The notes beneath the pieces were generated by a model. The model did no database searches. It was not told the DNA's origin and worked only from the letters and a program-made list of their open reading frames with translations. Of a stretch of 17,292 bases of DNA, positions 1 to 6,663 are shown in pieces. How positions within the stretch are numbered: the stretch's first letter is position 1; every line of letters begins with the position of its first letter. Made by a program: the position numbers and the translations under genes. The stretch lies in NCBI GenBank assembly GCA_900554545.1, contig USHW01000046.1, positions 1-17,292 on the forward strand, written 5' to 3'. Source of the DNA: an uncultured Prevotella sp. (GTDB lineage Bacteria > Bacteroidota > Bacteroidia > Bacteroidales > Bacteroidaceae).

Positions 1-998
1 GTCTGGGCGCGAACGAGGCTCCCCCGGCCATCATCTCGTCGTTCCTCGGCAAGCAGCTGTCAGAACTTTTAGACCACATCGAGAACAGCGACCGCGACGA
101 CCTGTTCAACGTCGAGGGCAAGCAGGGCATGAAGCTCGACATACCTGAAATCCCCGAGCTGCTCATCGACAACACCGACCGCAACCGCACCAGTCCGTTC
201 GCCTTCACGGGCAACCGCTTCGAGTTCCGCGCCGTTGGCTCCGAGGCCAACTGCGCCAGTGCCATGATTGCGCTGAACACGGCTGTGGCCGAGGCTCTTG
301 TTGACTTCAAGCGCCGCGTTGACGGGCTGATTGCCAACGGTTCTGACACCACAAGCGCGATAATCGACATTCTGCGCGCCGACATCAGGACGTGCAAGCC
401 CATACGCTTCGACGGCAACGGATACTCCGACGAATGGGTGGAAGAGGCCAAGCGCCGCGGACTTGACTGCGAGACGAGCTGCCCAATCATATTCGACAAC
501 TACCTGAAGGACGAAAACGTGAGCATGTTCGAGTCAATGAACGTGATGAACCGCAAGGAGCTTGAGGCGCGCAACGAGGTTAAATGGGACACTTACACCA
601 AGCGAATACAGATTGAGGCGCGTGTGATGGGCGACATCACGATGAACCACATCGTGCCCGTGGCCACTCATTACCAGAGCCGTCTGGCGAAGAACGTAAT
701 GGACATGCGCCAGATTTTCCCCACCGACAAGGCCGACAAGCTGTGCGCACGCAACATGAAGCTCATCGAGGAGATAGCCGAGCGCACGCAGAAGATTGAG
801 ACGGGCGTGGAGGAACTCATCAACGCACGCAAGGTGGCGAACAAGATTGAGAGCGAACGCGAGAAGGCGATAGCCTATCACGACACCGTAGCCCCGAAGA
901 TGGAGGAAATACGTTACGAGATAGACAAGCTGGAGCTTATCGTCGCCGACGAGCTGTGGACGCTGCCGAAGTATCGCGAGCTGCTGTTCATCAGGTAG
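1..998 (+). CDS. glnN: Glutamine synthetase type III, C-terminal part (5' end outside window)
   Basis: The open frame enters from the left edge (codons from base 3) and gives about 331 residues before the TAG at 996-998. Type III enzymes are about 700 residues, so under half is visible. The fragment opens with LGANEAPPAIISSFLG, followed by FTGNRFEFRAVGS and SEANCA, then PIRFDGNGYSDEWVEEAKRRG; these are hallmark blocks of the GSIII family. The C-terminal third is helical and charged, as usual for this family. The enzyme makes glutamine from glutamate, ammonia and ATP in the cytoplasm. The first in-frame ATG (129) is internal and not the real start, because homologous sequence continues upstream of it. 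The stop codon lies in the first bases of a repeat element (TAGAAGTTAAAG) that fills the gap to the next gene. Family assignment is secure. Confidence 0.95.
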   Translation, partial: LGANEAPPAIISSFLGKQLSELLDHIENSDRDDLFNVEGKQGMKLDIPEIPELLIDNTDRNRTSPFAFTGNRFEFRAVGSEANCASAMIALNTAVAEALVDFKRRVDGLIANGSDTTSAIIDILRADIRTCKPIRFDGNGYSDEWVEEAKRRGLDCETSCPIIFDNYLKDENVSMFESMNVMNRKELEARNEVKWDTYTKRIQIEARVMGDITMNHIVPVATHYQSRLAKNVMDMRQIFPTDKADKLCARNMKLIEEIAERTQKIETGVEELINARKVANKIESEREKAIAYHDTVAPKMEEIRYEIDKLELIVADELWTLPKYRELLFIR

Positions 999-1219
999 AA
1001 GTTAAAGAAGTTATAGAAGTTATCACTCGCTTCGCTCGTTAGAAGTTAAAGCCATTACCCTTGTCAGTTGACAAGTAACGGGTAACAAGCAAACAAGGCA
1101 TTTGTCTTAACTTCATAACTTCTTTACACCTTAACTCCAAAGGTAATGGCTTTAACTTCTAACGAGCGAAGCGAGTGATAACTTCTATAACTTCTAATGA
1201 GCGAAGCGAATGATAAATT
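998..1219. repeat. Long inverted-repeat element, copy 1
   Basis: Bases 1006-1059 and 1142-1195 form a perfect 54-bp inverted repeat around an 82-base loop. The arm consists of AAGTTAAAG-like 9-mers around a core CACTCGCTTCGCTCG, then TTAGAAGTTAAAGCCATTACC. The loop contains GTTGACAAGTAACGGGTAAC and is nearly identical to that of copy 3. After the right arm, a 35-base module (from 1159) is repeated in degenerate form from 1194 and runs into the next coding region. The element occupies the whole gap between glnN and the U32 gene. In RNA it would form a very stable hairpin. Function is unknown. Confidence 0.9.
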
Positions 1220-2457
1220 CTAAAATAAACGACTTCGAGATAATGGCTCCCGTGGGAAGCCGCGAGAGCCTGCAAGCCGCCATACAGGCCGGCGCCGGTT
1301 CGGTGTATTTCGGCATCGGGCGGCTCAACATGAGGGCGCACTCGGCCAACACGTTCACCGTTGACGACCTGCGCGAAATAGCCGCAACGTGCACCAGTCA
1401 CGGCATAAAGACGTACCTGACGGTGAACACCGTAATCTACGACGGCGACATGACCGACATGCGCGAGATAGTCAACGCGGCGAAGGAGGCCGGCATATCC
1501 GCCGTGATTGCCAGCGACATGGCCGTAATAATGTACTGCCGCAGCGTGGGCATGGAGGTTCACCTCTCCACTCAGCTCAACATTTCGAACATCGAGGCGC
1601 TGAAGTTCTACGCACAGTTCGCCGACGTTGCCGTGCTGGCACGCGAACTGAACCTTGACCAGGTGGCCGCCATCCACAAGCAGATTGACGAGCAGAACGT
1701 CTGCGGCCCGTCGGGCGAGAGGATAAGGATTGAGATGTTCTGCCACGGCGCACTGTGCATGGCCGTAAGCGGAAAGTGCTACCTCAGCCTCGACAACGCC
1801 GGCCGCTCGGCCAACCGCGGCGAGTGCATGCAGCTGTGCCGGCGGTCGTACCTTGTGACCGACACCGAGACGGGCACGCAGCTGGAGATTGACAACAAGT
1901 ACATAATGAGTCCGAAGGACTTGAAGACCGTCCGCTTCATCGACCGCATGATGCGTTCCGGCGTGCGCGTATTCAAGATAGAAGGACGCGCCCGGGGGCC
2001 TGAGTACGTGTACACAGTGGTGCAGTGCTACAAGGAAGCCATAGCGTCGGTGCTTGAAGGCACGTTCACCGACGAGAAGAAAGACCGCTGGGACGAACGC
2101 CTTGCAACGGTGTTCAACCGCGGCTTCTGGGACGGCTACTACCAGGGCCAGCTGCTCGGCGAGTGGAACAAGAACTACGGCTCCAACGCCACGGAGCGCA
2201 AGGTGTATGTGGGCAAGGGCGTAAAGTACTTCTCGAAGCTCGGTGTGGCCGAGTTCACCTGCGAGGCCGCCGAGTTCTCCGTGGGCGACAAGATGCTCAT
2301 CACAGGCCCCACAACCGGCGTGATGTACGTCACCGTGGAGGAAATACACGACGACACGCACTCCGTGACAACGGCGCAGAAGGGCACGCGCGTGGCCTTC
2401 AAAGTGCCCGACAAGGTGAGGCCGAGTGACAAACTTTTCAAGATAGTGAAGGTATGA
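1210..2457 (+). CDS. Peptidase U32 family protein, TrhP/YegQ-like tRNA hydroxylation enzyme
   Basis: A 415-residue U32-family protein. It starts with the family's first strand (EIMAPVGSRESLQAA, residues 10-24) and AGSVYFG. The cysteine block reads CHGALCMAVSGKC (178-190) and NRGECMQLC (202-210). C183, C190, C206 and C210 match the cysteines thought to bind an iron-sulfur cluster in TrhP/RlhA-type members. SPKDLKTVRFID and FKIEGRARGPEYV follow. Characterised relatives (E. coli YegQ/TrhP, YdcP/RlhA) use prephenate in 5-hydroxylation of tRNA U34 or 23S rRNA C2501; the tRNA role here is inference. The start at 1210 is preferred over ATG 1243 because residues 9-12 belong to the conserved first strand. 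Codons 1-5 (MINSK) lie inside a degenerate repeat module, so the start codon appears repeat-derived. No promoter was seen in the gap; read-through from glnN is possible. Confidence 0.88.
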   Translation: MINSKINDFEIMAPVGSRESLQAAIQAGAGSVYFGIGRLNMRAHSANTFTVDDLREIAATCTSHGIKTYLTVNTVIYDGDMTDMREIVNAAKEAGISAVIASDMAVIMYCRSVGMEVHLSTQLNISNIEALKFYAQFADVAVLARELNLDQVAAIHKQIDEQNVCGPSGERIRIEMFCHGALCMAVSGKCYLSLDNAGRSANRGECMQLCRRSYLVTDTETGTQLEIDNKYIMSPKDLKTVRFIDRMMRSGVRVFKIEGRARGPEYVYTVVQCYKEAIASVLEGTFTDEKKDRWDERLATVFNRGFWDGYYQGQLLGEWNKNYGSNATERKVYVGKGVKYFSKLGVAEFTCEAAEFSVGDKMLITGPTTGVMYVTVEEIHDDTHSVTTAQKGTRVAFKVPDKVRPSDKLFKIVKV

Positions 2458-2464
2458 TATTCTT

Positions 2465-2625
2465 TGGAAGTTAAAGAAGTTAAAGGAAGTTATCACTCGC
2501 TGCGCTCGTTAGAAGTTAAAGCCAAATGCTTTGTCTATAGTTTACGCCTGTTGAAAAAGGTAATGGCTTTAACTTCTTAGCTCGCGAAGCGAGCGATAAC
2601 TTCTATAACTTCTTTAACTCCCTTA
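2465..2625. repeat. Long inverted-repeat element, copy 2 (mismatched arms, short inverted loop)
   Basis: The left arm (about 2465-2523) has the core CACTCGCTGCGCTCG. The right arm (about 2559-2622) has the other core variant, GCTCGCGAAGCGAGC, which is itself a 6-bp hairpin with a GAA loop. The arms therefore pair less well than in copies 1 and 3. The loop starts with CCAAATGCTTTGTC, the reverse complement of the loop end in copies 1 and 3, so the loop is inverted here and shortened. The element fills the U32-sufE gap, apart from a short AT-rich leader ending in AAAAAAACAAC before the sufE start. Confidence 0.85.
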
Positions 2626-2638
2626 ATAAAAAAACAAC

Positions 2639-3055
2639 ATGACAATCAACGAATTGCAAGACGAGGTGATAGAGGAGTTTTCCGACTTCACCGACTGGAT
2701 GGACAAGTACCAGCTGCTCATTGATTTGGGCAACGAGCTGCAGCCGCTCGACGCGAAATACAAGACCGAGGACAACCTCATTGACGGCTGCCAGAGCCGC
2801 GTGTGGCTCCAGGCTGACATGAAAGACGGCCTGCTTTACTTCACGGCGGAGAGCGACGCACTGATAGTCAAGGGCATCATCGCCCTGCTTATCCGCGTGC
2901 TCAGCGGACACACGCCGCAGGAAATCGCCGCCGCCGACCTGTATTTCATCGACCGCATCGGCCTGCGTGACCACCTGTCCCCCACCCGTTCGAACGGCCT
3001 GCTGGCAATGCTCAAGCAGATGAAGCTGTACGCTGCCGCATATTCGGCAAAATAA
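2639..3055 (+). CDS. sufE: SufE family cysteine desulfuration protein
   Basis: A 138-residue cytoplasmic protein of normal SufE length. DLGNELQPLD and NLIDGCQSRVWL place the sulfur-accepting cysteine at residue 51, the same number as in E. coli SufE. The C-terminal LSPTRSNGLLAMLKQMK also fits the family. SufE takes persulfide sulfur from the cysteine desulfurase SufS and passes it to the SufBCD scaffold for iron-sulfur cluster assembly. No suf partner genes are nearby, so it is encoded alone. A link to the Fe-S-type U32 enzyme upstream is possible but unproven. The ATG at 2639 follows an A-rich leader and puts the first helix at the expected place. It is flanked on both sides by the long inverted-repeat element. 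Confidence 0.94.
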   Translation: MTINELQDEVIEEFSDFTDWMDKYQLLIDLGNELQPLDAKYKTEDNLIDGCQSRVWLQADMKDGLLYFTAESDALIVKGIIALLIRVLSGHTPQEIAAADLYFIDRIGLRDHLSPTRSNGLLAMLKQMKLYAAAYSAK

Positions 3056-3058
3056 ATT

Positions 3059-3272
3059 TAAGGAGTTAAAGAAGTTAAAGAAGTAATCGCTCGCTCCGCG
3101 AGCTAAGAAGTTAAAGCCATTACCTTTGCCAGTTGACAAGTAACGGGTAACAAGTAAACAAGGCATTTGTCTTAACTTCATAACTTCTTTACCCCTTAAC
3201 TCAAAAGGTAATGGCTTTAACTTCTTAGCTCGCGAAGCGAGCGATAACTTCTTTAACTTCTTTAACTCCTTA
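3059..3272. repeat. Long inverted-repeat element, copy 3 (best preserved)
   Basis: Bases 3059-3127 and 3204-3272 pair over 69 positions with only two mismatches (TAATC against TTATC, and CTCCG against CTTCG), around a 76-base loop. The outer arm is a tandem of AGTTAAAGA 9-mers. The core GCTCGCGAAGCGAGC is a nested palindrome on the right arm. The element starts 4 bases after the sufE stop and ends 4 bases before the next ATG, so it fills the gap. The loop is over 90% identical by eye to that of copy 1, although loops are not constrained by pairing. Confidence 0.92.
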
Positions 3273-3276
3273 TAAA

Positions 3277-3804
3277 ATGCGTAAACTCAAAGTAACAGAG
3301 ATGGGCCGCCTTAGCGTAGAAGAGTTCAAGGCGGCGGAGAAGATGCCGCTCACGGTCGTGCTTGACGACGTGAGGAGCATGTACAACGTGGGTTCGGTGC
3401 TGCGCTCGTGCGACGCCTTCCGCGTAAGGGAGGTGCTGCTGTGCGGCATCACGGCCGCCCCGCCCCACCCCGAAATACACAAGACGGCGTTGGGAGCGGA
3501 GGACAGCGTGGCCTGGCGCCATTGCCCGTCGGCCTTGGAGGCCGTCCGCGAGCTGCAACGGCGCGGAGTGACGGTGATGGCCGTGGAGCAATGCGAGGGC
3601 AGCACGATGCTCGACACGTTCAGCCCGGAACCGGGACGCGAGTACGCCGTGGTGCTCGGCAACGAGGTGAAGGGCGTAGCCCAGGAGGTTGTTGACGCCT
3701 GCGACGGCTGCCTCGAAATCCCCCAATACGGCACGAAGCACTCGCTAAACGTGTCGGTAACGGCAGGAATTGTGGTTTATCAATTCACTATGCACAATGC
3801 ATAA
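3277..3804 (+). CDS. TrmH/SpoU family RNA 2'-O-methyltransferase
   Basis: A 175-residue SPOUT-class methyltransferase with the three family motifs: NVGSVLRSCDAF (37-48), VVLGNEVKGV (125-134) and IPQYGTKHSLNVSVTAG (148-164). These form the trefoil-knot S-adenosylmethionine site. The N-terminal KVTEMGRLSVEEFK is typical of Bacteroidota members. It presumably methylates a ribose in tRNA or rRNA; the target base cannot be read from sequence. It lacks the extra RNA-binding domain of RlmB-type proteins. The last residues, QFTMHNA, are encoded by AATTCACTATGCACAATGC, the start of an AT-rich repeat, so the C-terminus and the TAA appear repeat-derived. Convergent with the next gene. Confidence 0.92.
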   Translation: MRKLKVTEMGRLSVEEFKAAEKMPLTVVLDDVRSMYNVGSVLRSCDAFRVREVLLCGITAAPPHPEIHKTALGAEDSVAWRHCPSALEAVRELQRRGVTVMAVEQCEGSTMLDTFSPEPGREYAVVLGNEVKGVAQEVVDACDGCLEIPQYGTKHSLNVSVTAGIVVYQFTMHNA

Positions 3805-3900
3805 TTCATAATTCACAATGCACCCGGAATGCAATTGATAACCGCTTGCAAAGCTTGTTTTTAACTGTGCATTGTGAATTATGAATTGCGAATTATGGAT
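3779..3900. repeat. AATTCATAATT-type inverted repeat at a convergent gene junction
   Basis: Bases 3803-3823 and 3867-3887 form a perfect 21-bp inverted repeat (AATTCATAATTCACAATGCAC and its complement) with a 43-base spacer that includes GCTTGCAAAGC. It separates two converging genes with nothing else between them, so it may act as a two-way terminator or insulator. The same family occurs at 10387-10482 and 16101-16131. Confidence 0.85.
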
Positions 3901-5054
3901 TACTTAAATATTTTGGCTGTGCCGCGGCTTGTCGAAACGATGTAGACTCCGGTCGGAAGGCCGCTGACGTCTATGCCTGAAGCAGAGTTGTTCAGGCTCC
4001 TTGCAACAATCGTTCCCGACATTGTGTACAGGCGTACAGGCTCGTTGTCGGGCAAGCCGGTAACGTAAAGCCTGCCGTCGCGGCAAGCCACCTGCATAGG
4101 CTCGCGCCCTGTGGCTACCGTGCCGATGCCTGACGGCGACACCTGCGAATATTCCAGCGAATACTCGTCGTACAGGCCAAGCTCGCCCGTGTACCAGTCG
4201 GACGCGTAAACGGTGATGTGCTTCAAGGCGTTCTTCGAGTTGAGGTACACCGTGCCGTCCCATTCGTTCTCCACCGGGTAAAGGGTCTGCGCTACGTCCA
4301 TCGACGTGTCGTATGTGTAAACCTCCTTCGACGACGGGTTTTCCTTGTTCTCGCTGTAAGAAATCCACTCAACAATGTTCCCTTCAGCGTCGTATGTGTA
4401 CACCTCGCCTCCGGCCGGCATCGCGTCGCCCGTCATGAAGTCGCCCAGCATAAATATTTTCTCTATCATGCGGCCATTGTCGTCATACACGTATTCCGTG
4501 CTGTTCTGGAAAGTCAGCCCGTCGCCGAAGGCCATGGCGTAATAGCTCTCCTTCCACAGCCTTCCATTCTCGTCATACTCGTATATGCCTTCCTCGAACT
4601 TCTCGGCGCGCTCCTTGTCAAAGTAGCAGTCGCGCCCTACAAGCCTGCCTTCATCGTCATATATGTATTCGTAAATGCCTCCCATCACGAAGTCGGTGCG
4701 CTCCGCGTTGATGTTGTAGTTGGTCCTTGTGGCGAGCCGCCCCTGCGCGTCATACGTGTAGTGTATCTGCATGGTGTAGGTGTACTCGTCGTCGCCGGTG
4801 AACTTCTGGTATCCCTTCTCCTGTATCTCGCGCCCGTTCTCGTCGTAGACGTACTTGTATGTCACGTCGAACACCATCCCGTCCATCTCCTCGTAGTGCA
4901 GGGTGCTGTCTATGCGCCCGTTCAGCTCGTCGTACATGTAGGTGTAATACTCCGGCGTAACGCTCGATTTCATAGAAACCAGCTTGTGCTCGTAAGCGCG
5001 GCAAACCATGGTTGATGCCAGAGCGGCGATGATTAAAACGTATAACTTCTTCAT
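3900..5054 (-). CDS. Secreted YD-repeat-like protein with type IX sorting domain
   Basis: A 384-residue protein. Residues 1-20 (MKKLYVLIIAALASTMVCRA) look like a signal peptide. Residues about 37-260 hold some seven degenerate copies of a Y-x-Y-D-x-x-G-R pattern (YVYDENGRE, YTYDAQGRL, YIYDDEGRL, YEYDENGRL, YVYDDNGRM, YTYDAEGNI), resembling the YD repeats of Rhs and wall-associated proteins. The last 80 or so residues (LYVTGLPDNEPVRLYTMSG, then DVSGLPTGVYIV and AKIFK) look like a type A C-terminal domain that directs export by the type IX system. I infer a surface-attached or released protein, possibly binding carbohydrate or protein; no enzyme motif is seen. It is short for a YD protein and has no toxin tip. 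The start at 5054 is supported by a promoter at 5118-5148. Confidence 0.8.
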   Translation of the reverse strand: MKKLYVLIIAALASTMVCRAYEHKLVSMKSSVTPEYYTYMYDELNGRIDSTLHYEEMDGMVFDVTYKYVYDENGREIQEKGYQKFTGDDEYTYTMQIHYTYDAQGRLATRTNYNINAERTDFVMGGIYEYIYDDEGRLVGRDCYFDKERAEKFEEGIYEYDENGRLWKESYYAMAFGDGLTFQNSTEYVYDDNGRMIEKIFMLGDFMTGDAMPAGGEVYTYDAEGNIVEWISYSENKENPSSKEVYTYDTSMDVAQTLYPVENEWDGTVYLNSKNALKHITVYASDWYTGELGLYDEYSLEYSQVSPSGIGTVATGREPMQVACRDGRLYVTGLPDNEPVRLYTMSGTIVARSLNNSASGIDVSGLPTGVYIVSTSRGTAKIFK

Positions 5055-5096
5055 AATGCCTCGGTTTTAAGGTTAGACATAATTTTAAAAAAAAGT

Positions 5097-5112
5097 GAAT
5101 GCAATTGCATTC
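5097..5112. promoter_or_regulatory. Perfect 16-bp palindrome near the transcription start of the 3900-5054 gene
   Basis: GAATGCAATTGCATTC is an exact palindrome. It lies just downstream of the -7 box of the leftward promoter (5118-5148), around the expected transcript start, where an operator for a dimeric repressor could sit. Flanking A and T runs could extend it as an imperfect hairpin. Its role is inferred from position only. Confidence 0.45.
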
Positions 5113-5117
5113 TTTTG

Positions 5118-5148
5118 CAAATATATGTAATATATCGATAAAAACAAA
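5118..5148 (-). promoter_or_regulatory. Bacteroidota-type promoter of the 3900-5054 gene
   Basis: On the minus strand a TTTG (5148-5145) is followed after 19 bases by TATATTTG (5125-5118). This is an exact match to the Bacteroides sigma consensus TTTG, 19-21 bases, TAnnTTTG. The leader to the ATG at 5054 is then about 55 bases. Bases 5149-5322, between the two divergent promoters, hold no gene that I recognise; a short direct repeat (AGGCGGCC) lies near 5235-5252. Confidence 0.75.
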
Positions 5149-5322
5149 ACAAAAGCCACATATTTATTTATAAATCATCAATACCTGCCTGCATCCAACA
5201 ACTTTACTGCCGTGTGGCCGCGCACAGCCTGAAAGGCGGCCTGAGGCGGCCATGAAAACGTCCTTTTCGGCCATATAGCTGTCCATGTAGGGATTTCCCC
5301 AGCCTGTTTTAGGCTATTTCCT

Positions 5323-5353
5323 TTTGACATATCGGCGTTTTTTTGTTCCTTTG
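5323..5353 (+). promoter_or_regulatory. Bacteroidota-type promoter of the 5388-6074 gene
   Basis: TTTG at 5323-5326 is followed after 19 bases by TTCCTTTG at 5346-5353. This differs from the TTTG/TAnnTTTG consensus at one position. It would start transcription near 5360 and give a leader of under 30 bases, A-rich just before the ATG at 5388. Confidence 0.65.
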
Positions 5354-5387
5354 CACCGTGCGAATACAACAAAAAACATATACTCAC

Positions 5388-6074
5388 ATGAAAAGACTCA
5401 TTATCACCGCGCTGGCCGTTGCAGCCCTGCTGATGCCGGCCAAGGCGCAAGACTACCAATACAGCAGATACTACAACCACGACACGGGACGGCTCGACTA
5501 CGGCCGACACGACAGCGGACTGGGCACGGGCAACATGTATTACGGCATAAGGATAGGGCCGGCATTCTCGTTCGTCAATTCAGACGACCCCGAGCTTGAC
5601 GGCGACGACTGGCACACCGGGCTTACCGTGGGCGCGCTCGTCGGACTGCCGCTGTCGCAGAGCATACCGTTATACATCGAGGCCGGACTGCAATACACCG
5701 AGAAGGGAGGCAAGCAGCGGCGCGACAGCGGCAAGAAAAAAGTGTACAACCTCAACTACATCGAGATGCCTATCGTGGTGAAATACATCTACCCCGTAAC
5801 CGAGCACATCACACTGCACCCCTTCTTCGGCGGATACCTGGCCTACGGCATCAACGGCAGGATAAAGGACTACGAGACGCGCAAGACGTGCCAGTCGTTC
5901 TCCGACAGCAAGTTCCAGCGCTTCGACGGAGGCCTGCGCCTCGGATGCGGCATAGGCTACGACCTGTTCTACGTCGACCTGTCATACGACATCGGCCTGT
6001 CAAACATCTGCCACGACAACTTCGACTCGTCGAAAAACGGAAGCCTCTCGCTCAACTTCGGAGTGAACTTCTGA
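5388..6074 (+). CDS. Outer-membrane beta-barrel protein, PorT-like porin family
   Basis: A 228-residue protein with a clear signal peptide (MKRLIITALAVAALLMPAKA, cut before Q21). The rest alternates short amphipathic strands and turns. Typical pieces are YYGIRIGPAFSFVNS, GLTVGALVGLPLS, PLYIEAGLQYTEKGGK, YIEMPIVVKYIYPV, LHPFFGGYLAYGI, RLGCGIGYDLF and a final strand LSLNFGVNF ending in phenylalanine, as outer-membrane barrels do. This is the small 8-10 strand PorT-like/OMP_b-brl type common in Bacteroidota; function is unknown. ATG 5388 is chosen because it begins the signal peptide and follows a good promoter; an in-frame TTG at 5343 lies inside that promoter. Divergent from the YD-repeat gene; the terminator at 6196-6232 ends the unit. 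Confidence 0.85.
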   Translation: MKRLIITALAVAALLMPAKAQDYQYSRYYNHDTGRLDYGRHDSGLGTGNMYYGIRIGPAFSFVNSDDPELDGDDWHTGLTVGALVGLPLSQSIPLYIEAGLQYTEKGGKQRRDSGKKKVYNLNYIEMPIVVKYIYPVTEHITLHPFFGGYLAYGINGRIKDYETRKTCQSFSDSKFQRFDGGLRLGCGIGYDLFYVDLSYDIGLSNICHDNFDSSKNGSLSLNFGVNF

Positions 6075-6079
6075 TTTTT

Positions 6080-6174
6080 TTAGAAGTTAAAGGAGTTAAA
6101 GAAGTTATCACTCGCTGCGCTCGTTAGAAGTTAAAGCCAAATGCCTTGTCTGCTTGTCACTCGTTACTTGTCAA
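6080..6174. repeat. Long inverted-repeat element, copy 4 (solo arm, inverted loop, right arm missing)
   Basis: Starts 6 bases after the stop of the barrel gene with TTAGAAGTTAAAGGAG and the core CACTCGCTGCGCTCG, then AAGTTAAAGCC. It continues with CAAATGCCTTGTC and GTTACTTGTCAAC, which is the copy 1/3 loop in reverse complement. No second arm follows, only a short remnant CTATAACTACTTAAAG, so this copy is truncated. Confidence 0.8.
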
Positions 6175-6195
6175 CTACTATAACTACTTAAAGCA

Positions 6196-6232
6196 AAAAT
6201 GCCGCCTTTTGTACTGCAAAAGGCGGCATTTT
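6196..6232. terminator. Strong terminator hairpin, symmetric for both directions
   Basis: AAAATGCCGCCTTTTG (6196-6211) pairs perfectly with CAAAAGGCGGCATTTT (6217-6232) across the 5-base loop TACTG. The 16-bp stem ends in A and T runs, so it can stop transcription both ways. It closes the barrel-gene unit and isolates the AT-rich region to its right. Confidence 0.85.
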
Positions 6233-6239
6233 GCATCAT

Positions 6240-6640
6240 AAAACATCACCTTTTGCAAGGTGTTAATAAACCTGTTGAAAACCATGTGGAAAACACACGC
6301 ACATTCCACAGCCCGCGGACAACATCATGGCGGCATGTGGATTTCAACACACTTATTACAGCCAAATAAACAAGTTTTACACAGACAGATGGCAAAAAAA
6401 GATATAAACTTATTAAATTTGCAGATTGTTACACGACTGTTGACAAACGGCGTTTATGCCTGACAGTCAATATGAAAGAATTAAAAACAACTGTTAATAC
6501 ACGACATACAAACGTTGAAAACCGAAAAAGCAAGGAAACGGCAGGGAAGTTTTGCACAAATCCACGGCATATCATAGGAGTTCATCTTCTTTTTTTCGAG
6601 AAAGAAAGAATAATAAGATTATGAAATAGCTGTTGAAAAC
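6240..6640. other. Candidate chromosomal replication origin (DnaA-box-rich non-coding region)
   Basis: About 400 AT-rich bases without a credible gene. Three exact matches to TTWTNCACA occur: TTTTCCACA on the minus strand (6285-6293), TTTTACACA (6375-6383) and TTTTGCACA (6550-6558). Near matches are TTTTCAACA on the minus strand at 6273-6281 and 6631-6639, and AAATCCACA on the minus strand at 6336-6344. The phrase TGTTGAAAACCATGTGGAAAA is typical of bacterial origins. A very AT-rich run (6394-6420) could be the unwinding element. dnaA is not in view, but origins in Bacteroidota need not lie next to it. Base composition changes sign just to the right. An alternative is a long AT-rich regulatory region for nadA. 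Confidence 0.5.
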
Positions 6641-6663
6641 AAAGCCCGACAGCCCAATGGGAG

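Noticed and set aside
1159..2496. Long open frame of 445 codons on the minus strand
   Set aside because: It lies antisense to the well-conserved U32 gene, and its His/Val/Ala-rich translation is typical of a shadow frame in GC-rich DNA.
998..3272. Insertion sequence or transposon behind the long inverted repeats
   Set aside because: The loops are only about 80 bases and encode nothing; at most these are non-autonomous elements, and no clear target duplications were seen.
4989..5010. Lipoprotein signal (cysteine 18) in the YD-repeat protein
   Set aside because: The residues before the cysteine (STMV) do not fit a lipobox, and cleavage after the following Ala is better.
4218..5015. Plus-strand open frame of 265 codons inside the YD-repeat gene
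   Set aside because: Antisense to a gene with a signal peptide, a sorting domain and its own promoter; the Val/His-rich translation is a shadow.
6260..6463. 67-codon open frame in the AT-rich region left of nadA
   Set aside because: The translation has no recognisable feature and the DNA is explained better as an origin-like region with DnaA-type boxes.
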